From: Tiliqua scincoides
Taxonomy: Eukaryota > Chordata > Lepidosauria > Squamata > Scincidae
Assembly: GCF_035046505.1 (NCBI RefSeq)
Contig: NC_089821.1
Coordinates: 170,889,531 to 170,953,530 of the forward strand
Direction of reading: 5' to 3'
DNA length: 64,000 nucleotides
A program made the translations under genes and the position numbers. Below are positions 56,103-64,000 of the stretch, one piece after another; the first letter of the stretch is position 1; every line of letters starts with the position of its first letter. The notes beneath the pieces were generated by a model that was given only the letters and a program-made list of their open reading frames with translations, was not told the DNA's origin and did no database searches.

Positions 56103-57081
56103 CTAGAAAACAAACCAAGCACTGCCAATTATTCAGCCAAAGAAAGAATTTTCAATTGGAATGTTCACCAGCAAATATTGCATAAAAATGGTCAATATTG
56201 GCTGACTAAAAAAAATTATGTAAGTATGAGCAACTTACCTGAAACAGGAATGCAGAGTCTCTTCATTTGCTATTCAAACTTTAACCTTGTGCTCCACATG
56301 GCACTTTTAGATCATAATTTTTTTGTTTGTTTATACCCTGCATTTCCCATGTCAAAGCAAATGCCTAAGGCGGCTAGTTAGTTTTTGACAATTCGCAAGT
56401 CCCTGTTCAAAATATAAATTTTACAATCCAGCTCTACTAATCTACATTATCCCTGGGACAGCGTGGGATGCCACAACTAAAACAGCACATTGTGTTTTTC
56501 AAATTGGGGAGGGGGAGGGAGAGAGTGAGACTACAATCATTGGGACTAACACATTCATAAGTGCGTTCTGGATTGGAGCCATAGACAGAATATGTACAGT
56601 TCTTTGTTTTTATCCTAAATGCCCAGAATTTTCCAAGTGTTTCTAAAACAGATCACCCTAATCAGCTGCATCCATCTGCTCTTGCACTTGGCAGGTTTCC
56701 CCAACTGCAATCAAGCAAAATGGGCTTCTTGGCACTCTGTGCCAAGTTCATTTACTGTGTGGGTTCCTTCAAATGTCTGAGAGAGCACAGCAATTAAGCT
56801 TCATTTGCTGCTAACATTACATATAAGCAAATTAACTACAATAGACCTGTGCAGCTTCTGACCCATCTAGCCTAGTGCAGCCAAGGCACATAGAGTGTGA
56901 TCTGTTTTCCATCTCCCCGTTTTTGCAGTGCTATAAAGGCACCAAAACAGAATGCTTTTTTGAGCTTCTGGTTGGCATTCATGGCTAGTGGGCTTCTTTC
57001 TGCCTGCTGGATTACAACATGTGCACAACAGCCTACAATTATCACTGTTGAATATTCTTGGTAAATTGTACATCTGATTAA
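56103..57081. other. HMGCLL1 intron DNA without features
   Basis: AT-rich, with a purine-rich stretch near 56505-56530. No exon or repeat end seen. Confidence 0.45.
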
Positions 57082-57154
57082 CCCATTTATGCCCAGCTCA
57101 CAGGTGAACACATTTGATCCCTGTTGTATATATGCAATGTTGGGCAGAAATGAC
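57082..57154. mobile_element. 73-bp MITE flanked by TTAA (piggyBac-like)
   Basis: CCCATTTATGCCCAGC to TTGGGCAGAAATGAC, TTAA at 57078-57081 and 57155-57158. Starts TTAACCC as piggyBac ends do. Sister copy at 28747, in inverse orientation. Confidence 0.7.
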
Positions 57155-57158
57155 TTAA

Positions 57159-59401
57159 ATCCACTGATAGTCTTCTGGGTGATACTATATATAGTATCAA
57201 CTGTTATTCCCCTTTTAAAGCACAATGTATTCTGTAAATCACTGAACCTTAGCCAGTCAACAAGCACCATTTCACTATGCAACACCTGCCCACTAGCTGG
57301 GGTCTAAAGTCCAGTTAAGCTTTTTATGCAACATATTTACAGCATTGGGGGCCCTCTTATTGGGGCACTAAATCATCACTGTCCCTAATGTACTTAGAAG
57401 TAACATGAAGGATTTGATATGTGGATAATTGCAATGAAAATGCCATAATAACAACTGAAATGTATGTCCAGGACAGCATCATTAAATTTCCCCTTCAAAT
57501 CCAAACATAAGTAGCCATATTGTTCTAATGAGTGCAGTCCATAATAAATAACTTTGGCTCAAAACATTGGGGGGTTGGGAGACAGATGAAAGATTTACTG
57601 AAACAACTCCAAGTTCAGTTTCTTTTTTCTACCACCTCTTTTGCTGCCTTGCTGGTTGGTCAGTAGCCATTGGGACCTGAGCTGCTGACCCCATAAAGCC
57701 ATCTTTTCTCCCCCATTTGGGCCCACTTCCAACTTAATTGTTCTGCCTGAGGACAGCAAAATTGGGGTGCCATTTTGACTGAGCACCAGATTTAAACCAT
57801 TGAAGCGTATGTTGCGTAAAACACGTCCTAATAGTGAAATTCACCTTGAACTGTACAGAGCAGTTTTATAGCAACAGAATCTATTGTTAACATTGACTTG
57901 TTAACAAAAAACTTGAGCAAGCAAAATATTCCACTGTCTCTCAGGATTAAAAAAAAATAAGGCCATGTGACACAGCTATCTGGAATGCAAAAACTATTAT
58001 AATTCTAACAATGACACTGAGAAAGGTTTGGGATATTCCGTCCATATCACAGTTCAAGTAACACAACAGAGACACATTTCCCATATTTGTGTGCATGTTA
58101 AATGTGCAAGTGTGCATTTCATCACAGCAAAAAAGATTGGCATGCTCATGATGAAGGAACGACAGCCTTATACTGCTTTGTAGGATGCGTGAATACAGGA
58201 AATTCATGCTTCCTGTATTCCAATATCTCGTTAATATGCCACTCAGAGAAAATGGAGTGAGCCTTGTTCAAATTCATGCAGGAAATTTTTGGCAAAGGGA
58301 AGAGCTACTTTGGACACGTCCAAGAATGCCCAATGGAGCCTTGACTGTTGTCCACCTTTACGCAGTAATCCTTTTCATTTCAAAAGTGCTTTGCCATAGG
58401 CATAGGTTGCCGTTATTATTCTGGTGCCTTCCCTGTTTTGTTTTTTTTAAAAAGATGTAAAACTATTATTTTGTGGACACTTGGTGGCACTGTTGCCTTG
58501 AGATGTGCCATTTTCTGTTTGCGCTACTAGTAACATCTGACAACATTCAGCAGCATTTTATTTGGTTTGTTTTTTTAAAACAAAGTCTCAATGTTCAGCT
58601 AAGCAAAGGAAAACAGTGTTGCAGGTAGTGAATTAATACCAAAAAAACTTAAAAAATTTATCATGCATGCTACTGCCTTATATAAAACAGCAAGTTAGCA
58701 GACAAAGACTTTTCCAAAGAAGACATGGCTAAGAGCTTATTGCACATGATCAGCAACGACATCGGGCAGCTTGCTTGCCTCTGTGCCAAACTCCACAACC
58801 TGAACAAAATATATTTTGGAGACTTTTTCCTCCGGGGGGCATCCACTCACCATGCGCACAATCACGTACAGTATTAATTTCTTTTCCAAGGTAATGAAAG
58901 CTTGATTCTTCCAGGAATGTTTTAATAGCTTGGAAATTATTCAGGATGTTTAAATGCCTTTTTTTTTTTTCAACCAACCCACCCACCCCAAAGTTTGAAA
59001 AGTAGCAGAATAAATGGGAAGTGGGGGGAATGGGTCACAGTTTCCATGGGGTTTCCAGTTTAAAACAAAATGCCCCCCCCCCCAAGCAGCCATTGAAAAA
59101 GATTCTGTGCTGGGACAAATGGAGATTTTTGCTGCTGTCTCCCCCCCCCAAAAAAAACATAAGAGATCTACCCCTGCTTCTTTATTTTAAAATACAAAAA
59201 GATACAAAGACAAAAGAATAGGTTTTTTTAAAACAGTTAACAAGACTTGCATAAAGAGGCCTTAGCCTTCATAAAAGGATTTAAAAGCTGACTGATCTAC
59301 AGTGCCATCCTATGCATGTTTACTTAGAAGTAAGTTCGTGTGTATTTGATGGAGCTTACTCTCAAGTAAATAGGATTGTTAGGATGTTAGTAGCTTCCTT
59401 A
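57159..59401. other. HMGCLL1 intron DNA without clear features
   Basis: Short C-runs and A-runs near 59074-59157 and a palindromic-MITE remnant at about 59301-59378. No exon recognised. Confidence 0.45.
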
Positions 59402-59580
59402 GGGCCCTATCCTTTCCAATTTTCCAGTGCCAGTGCAGCCAAGCTAATGGGGTGTGCACTGCAACCTGTTATAGGGAAGCCGTCACAAAGGCCTCCTTAA
59501 GGGATGGGGACATTTGTTCCTTTACCTTGGGGCTGTAATGCAGCTACAACAATACTGGAAAATTGGATAGGATTGGGCAC
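59402..59580. mobile_element. Harbinger-like 179-bp MITE, TTA duplication
   Basis: GGGCCCTATCCTTTCCAA to TTGGATAGGATTGGGCAC, TTA on both sides (59399-59401, 59581-59583). Same family and length as 50557-50735. Confidence 0.82.
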
Positions 59581-59889
59581 TTAATTACCAAACTTGGGAT
59601 CATTTACTCGTGCCACTTGTGCATTTACTCATCCCGCTGTGTTCAGAGGGACTTACAGGTTGGTGAGTATAGGATTGTAGCCAGCAGCATGCATCCATGA
59701 TGGCAAAGTTTGAGACGTGGCAGTGCTCCACAACCTTGGGCAGGAGGTATTATAATGTGCTACAGAAAGAGATGTTACACTAGCAGAGGAGTTAATCTGG
59801 AAGTGCTTTCTCTGTGCGATAGCTGTATGCAGTGTCCTGCTCTCAGGAGAGCATTCGTGCACATGGAAGCAACCTGTGGTTGCTACATG

Positions 59890-60383
59890 GGTGGCTCAAT
59901 CCTAATGTGGCTGCCGGCCTTTGGTGTAGCGGTGCTTCCACAGGTCCAAAGAGGAAACCGAAGGTCTCCACGGGGTAAGGGAGCATTGGGTCTCCTCTTT
60001 GTTGGGCCCCAACAGACCCTTTGATCTGCTTGGATCTGTTTCAGCTATTTAGCTAGCACAGAACCAAGGAGACCAGTGTAGGACTTCGAGGCCTGGAAGG
60101 GAGAACAGGTTTAGCGGCAGCTTCTGCTGCTGTAGCCATCCCCTGGCCTGCCCGGTTTCCCTGCCTTCCACCATTCCTGGAATGCTTCCCCACTGCTTGG
60201 TGGGATATACTCACTGCTGGTGACTCCTGATAGTCGTCCCATCGGTGCAGATTCCCAGCACCAACCGGCACTTGCTTCCCTGCTAGCAGTGTTCCTCTCC
60301 TGGCCACCACGTTGTGTCTTATGGCATGTTTGCGATGACCATTGCCAGGGCAGTGTATGGGAGGCCCAGCGATAGGATTGGGT
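59890..60383. mobile_element. Harbinger-like long MITE
   Basis: Start near GGCTCAATCCTAATGTGG and end GCGATAGGATTGGG; the interior shares TTATGGCATGTTTGCGATG with 47929. Flanking duplication not clear. Minus frames of 85-155 codons here are repeat-derived. Confidence 0.5.
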
Positions 60384-62292
60384 TATCTCTGCAGTCTTCT
60401 TAGTGGGAGAGTAGGCCCCTACTGCCCTTGGTGAAACTTGTGTCAAGTACGTTTGCACAGGCTTGCACCACAAGTCTGTAGAAACCTGGCTGCCATTGCT
60501 TTTGAGCCATTCCGATTCCCAGAGCAAGCATTTCATTGCAGGCAGTGATGAAACATTATGACTGCATCTTATTCGCAATGAGCTGATGGTTCCCTGCCCG
60601 CAAGAGGCTTGCAGTGTGGCATGAGATACAAGGGAACCAAAAGGGGGGAAGAGAAATTAAGGCAAGGGTAACTGGGAGAAAGAGTGGCTGCCAAGGTCTT
60701 GTTCAAGTGTCAGCATCCATTATTCAGTAATTTTACAATTGTAAGTAAGCTCAGTTGTATAGGAAATGGGGCCTAAGGCAAAATGCTGTATTCAGAACAG
60801 AGTGGAAAGGATTTGGCCTCAAGAGCTCTGCTTCTAGTAATAAAATTTTAAAATTTCCGCACAGAGCCAGTGTTATAAAAGAAATAAGTACTTGAGAGCT
60901 GTAAATTTATTATCAGAGAAAAGCTTTCCAGGGGCCATCCAAGCGTTGTTCTATGTTTGCAGAGAGAAGTTCAGGCCTTGTTCCTGAGGCACGAAGGCTA
61001 CCTGGGAGCTATTGGAGCATTTTTAAAAAGGAACTGAACAAGACAGTAAGTGAAGCACTGTCATGTTCCATCACTGCAGTGTCCTGAAATGTTCAAAAAC
61101 CTGTCAGGAGGGAGCCCCCAGTGCTACCGAAAAGCATCAATTCTAATATTGCACATTCTTTTGCTCTCTTCTGCACGTTCGTGGTTTCTTGGACACAGAA
61201 CTCCTAGTTTCTCACTCCATTCACCGTGACAGATTTAAAGGGCTTGGCCAACTCCTTCAGCCAAAGCTTTGTGACTGTGCTCAAAATCAGCCACCTCCCT
61301 GAGTGAAAGTAGTTGGAGGGAAGCCGGGTCTCCTGCCATGACTTATGCTGTGATGAGGCTGCTACTGTTTGTTGTGCCATTAGTGTTTAATTCTTTCACA
61401 GAGTGCAGGACGGCAGGTCTCTGCCCCAAGGTGCTAACAGATTTCTGATTTGACCCCGGGAGGAAACCAAGCAAGGGTGAAGAGAGGAATATGCTGTTTT
61501 AGTTGGGTGTACTTACCCTTGGTTATGGTATAGGGGACTAGGGGATCGTTCAAAGGTGCCATGGAAAAGTGAGTTTTGATGAGGGATGTGAAAGCAGCCA
61601 GAAAGGAGGAATTTCAAGAGGTGGTCACAAGCATAAGAAGAAGAAAGGACACCACCAGCGTACAGAACAATCATCTTGGTGTTCATCCCATGGGAAGCTG
61701 CTCTTCTTTCTCCTGGCCCCAGTGTATAGTATTATTATGATGGAGGGAAAAGAGTGAGGAGGGCCAAACAAATATAGTGCTTAGCAGTTAATGGCAGTAG
61801 GAAGCAATGGGCAGATCTCTTTCCCTTCTGCTCTGCTGGTCAAACTGGGAGTTCCTGGCAAAACAGTAGCTAAACCTGCCCAGCCCCCTTCCAGGTTAGG
61901 AAAGAAGGGCTCCTGGTCCAAAGGAAATTAAATTAAATTAAAACCAAACCATAGTGAGGGACGAGTGTCCCACCAAACTGCTATTGGAGGAACCAGTACC
62001 AGCAGGCAACAATGAAAGGAGTTTATCCAAAGGCTGAATGAATAGAATAAGGGACAGGAAGAAGCAGTGTGTGTCTGGGGGGGGGGGGGGAAACGGGCAC
62101 AGCTCAAGCAGCAACCAGGGAATGAAAAATGGGGAAACAGAGTTGTGTCTTCCCTCTGCACCCAAGACCAGCAAAGAAAACTCACTGATGACCCTGATGC
62201 AGATTTCTGAGTACTTTGCCCTATGCTTCCTACTTGTACTCTTCCAGGAAGCCAGACCCTGTGTTTGTAATGCAGCCAAGTGAATGGGTGTT
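60384..62292. other. HMGCLL1 intron DNA without clear features
   Basis: Includes a 12-base G-run at about 62079. Short frames only. No exon, RNA gene or repeat end identified. Confidence 0.45.
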
Positions 62293-62550
62293 AACCCCTG
62301 CTAACTGGGTAAGAGGCACTTTTTCAAGTGGGTGCTCCTTTTTTTTAGCAGGGGGAGAGTAACTGGCCCAGCTCACCCCAGCACTGTCTGTTCTAGTGGC
62401 TGTCTGCTGGTATTCATTTGCATCTTTTTAGATTGTGAGCCCTTTTGGGACAGGGAGCCATTTAGTTATTTGATTTTTCTCTGTAAACCGCTTTGTGAAC
62501 TTTTAGTTGAAAAGCGGTATATAAATACTGTTGATTAATTAATTAATTAA
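62293..62550 (+). mobile_element. ~245-bp dispersed SINE-like repeat
   Basis: AACCCCTGCTAACTGGGTAA, GATTGTGAGCCCTTTTGGG, AACCGCTTTGTGAAC, GAAAAGCGGTATATAAATAC, and an ATTAATTA tail. Same family as 46963-47212 (minus). Confidence 0.65.
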
Positions 62551-63746
62551 AAAGAGGCACATAAATAGTTTTTTGCAGATGCTGCAGGGGCTTAACATGA
62601 ATGCTGTACATAAGGGTGATGCCAAAGGTGGGCTAGGCTGGGGACAGGTTGAGGGCACATGCCTATCACAAGGTCAACCCCTGAACTTCAATACCTGTAT
62701 CAGATAGCATCTGATGTGCCATTAGGAAGCAGGTGTGGGTGCCATAAAAGTCAGAGCATGGCTTTGACCCAGAGCCCACAGTAACTTGGTACCATCATGG
62801 GCTGTACAGCTTTCTGATCAGGGACCCTCAGCAGACATTCTGAAGAATGCATGTAGGTTGGAGGAAGAAAGTGACGACAGAAAGTTCCTCTTCTCCATGT
62901 GCTTTCATTGTATGTATGAATGATGCCCCAAAGAGCTACCAATGTTGGCTCTTCAATGGACACATCACCCTATAAATGTACTCTATCGACTCCTAAAAAC
63001 AAAGGGCATGACCCATCTACAGTTTAAAGACATTTAAGTCCCATTTAATTCAAAACAAGAGTTAAGCACATGCTCGATTTCCACCAAACTCAATGGGTTT
63101 AGCTTTGGCTGGAAGGTGCCCTGATACAGTTCAATTAAGTCCAGCTCCCTCACAGCAGGACCCCCCAAATAGACCACAACCCGAGTGAAGGATCTTGACT
63201 TCCAATCCCTGGTTCAATAGGCAAGGCCTTTCCCTAAGCACTGCACTGTCCTTTAGGAGCTGTCACTGCAGTCTTAAGTAGCTGCCTCTGAGAGTGGATT
63301 GTGGGAGGGGGGAGGGTGCCTGCTTTCACCACTTCTCATCCTTACTCTCTCTGGATGCTCCTTCCCACAGCCTTAAGGCTAAAACTGAAAAAGCCTTGCA
63401 TTCAGAGACAGACAAATGCCACCTCCCCTTACTCACTGACTTTGCTGAGGCTCCTTTCCCCTGGATTCAAAAGAGAACAAAATGGGAGAGTATTTGGGCT
63501 AAGAGTGCGGGCCATAGCACTCCTGGCACAACAGACTACCTTTCTCCTCTCCTCCTGTTCAAATCCAGAGAACAGGAATGGTTGAGGGGGGCACAACCTT
63601 GCCCAGATACTGCCCATGGCAACCACCTTTGGTGGCCTCACAGATGAGATGGCCCTGCCTGCACTTCCTTTCAGGAACAGCTAGATATGCAACATTTCCC
63701 TGGTGATCCTGCCTCAATTGCAGGCCTCCTTCAAAACCCACCACTG
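62551..63746. other. HMGCLL1 intron DNA without clear features
   Basis: A weak palindromic repeat around CCCATTTAATTC/CAATGGGTTTAG near 63035-63110. No exon recognised; the 117-codon frame at 63294 has no family resemblance. Confidence 0.45.
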
Positions 63747-64000
63747 CAGTGTTTCTCAAAATGTGGGTTGGGATCCACAAGGTGGCTCACAAGACAATTT
63801 CAGGTGGGTCCCCATTCATTTCAATATTTTATTTTTAATATATTAGACTTGATGCTACCATGGGATGTGACTGCATTTGGGGAAATGTTACAGACCTGTA
63901 CTTTTAACAAGTATGTGCATGTATATGCTTTTAACAGTGCTAGTAAATGGGACTTACTCCTGGGTAAGTGTGGGTAAGATTGCAGCCCAGGATTGTTAAA
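63747..64000 (+). mobile_element. hAT MITE 'CTCAAACTGTGG' family, cut by window edge
   Basis: Starts CAGTGTTTCTCAAAATGTGG and continues like 55291 (GGTGGGTCCCCATTCATTTC, TATTAGACTTGATGC), reaching the half-palindrome GGGACTTACTCCTGGGTAAG. The right end is outside the window. Confidence 0.85.

Larger units (their letters stand above)
51536..64000 (-). other. HMGCLL1: HMGCLL1 gene, last two coding exons; remainder beyond right edge
   Basis: A 3-hydroxy-3-methylglutaryl-CoA lyase-like enzyme, which cleaves HMG-CoA to acetyl-CoA and acetoacetate (ketone-body formation, leucine breakdown). The two exons match the C-terminal part of the HMG-CoA lyase barrel family. The choice of the extramitochondrial paralogue rests on the C-terminus [10 protein letters not shown], without the peroxisomal CKL tail of HMGCL, and on its place next to GFRAL. 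The upstream exon with the HCHDTYGQ motif was not found in 56103-64000, so that intron exceeds 7.9 kb. The gene converges with GFRAL; the two stop codons are 7.8 kb apart. Confidence 0.93.

Noticed and set aside
55801-56118. 105-codon minus frame overlapping the HMGCLL1 penultimate exon
   Set aside because: It is in a different frame from the exon; the correct frame gives the GLGGCPYA loop.
1-64000. CRISPR arrays, operons, prophage or similar prokaryotic systems
   Set aside because: No regularly spaced direct repeats or dense gene arrays; the window is vertebrate nuclear DNA with introns.

Overview
The window comes from the nuclear genome of a squamate reptile, probably a lizard. It has intron-rich vertebrate genes in the order HCRTR2 – GFRAL – HMGCLL1, which is the order I know from mammalian chromosomes (human 6p12). 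The repeats are of squamate type: a Sauria-type tRNA SINE, a 5S-rRNA-headed SINE, CR1/L2-superfamily LINE ends, and many short DNA transposons of hAT, Harbinger-like and piggyBac-like type. There is no bacterial-style gene content. Nearly all long open frames outside the exons below are chance or lie in repeats.

Layout. Positions 1-21,885 (+ strand) hold the orexin receptor type 2 gene HCRTR2 from inside intron 1 to its poly(A) signal. Coding exons 2-7 are at 6797, 8357, 14817, 18113, 19934 and 21368; exon 1 lies upstream of the window. About 2.2 kb downstream, at 24,108-43,696 (+), lies a complete nine-exon GFRAL gene, the GDNF-receptor-alpha-like receptor that binds GDF15 in mammals. Joined at consensus splice sites it encodes 526 residues without a stop: signal peptide, four cysteine-rich domains, one transmembrane helix and a short tail. 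HMGCLL1 lies on the minus strand and converges on GFRAL. Its last two coding exons are at 51,536-51,637 and 55,977-56,102, and the rest of the gene lies beyond the right edge.

The main result is in GFRAL. Exon 4 (411 bp, phase 1 at both ends) encodes a whole extra cysteine-rich domain whose cysteine spacing and motifs look like domain D1 of GFR-alpha1/2. Human GFRAL, as I recall it, has about 394 residues and three such domains. The reptile gene therefore has a four-domain ectodomain, and one in-frame exon accounts for the difference.

The non-coding DNA is unusually readable. Seven short hAT elements have clear 8-bp target duplications, all with TA at the centre, as expected for the Buster group of hAT transposons, and a decayed hAT transposase gene lies at the left end. 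Many repeats with ends like GGGCxCAATCCTA are flanked by 3-bp TTA/TAA/TCA duplications. A LINE 3' end inserted into one of these shares its last ~33 bp with the 5S-headed SINE next to GFRAL exon 4. An almost uninterrupted 76-bp palindrome (two perfect 35-bp arms) lies in GFRAL intron 6.
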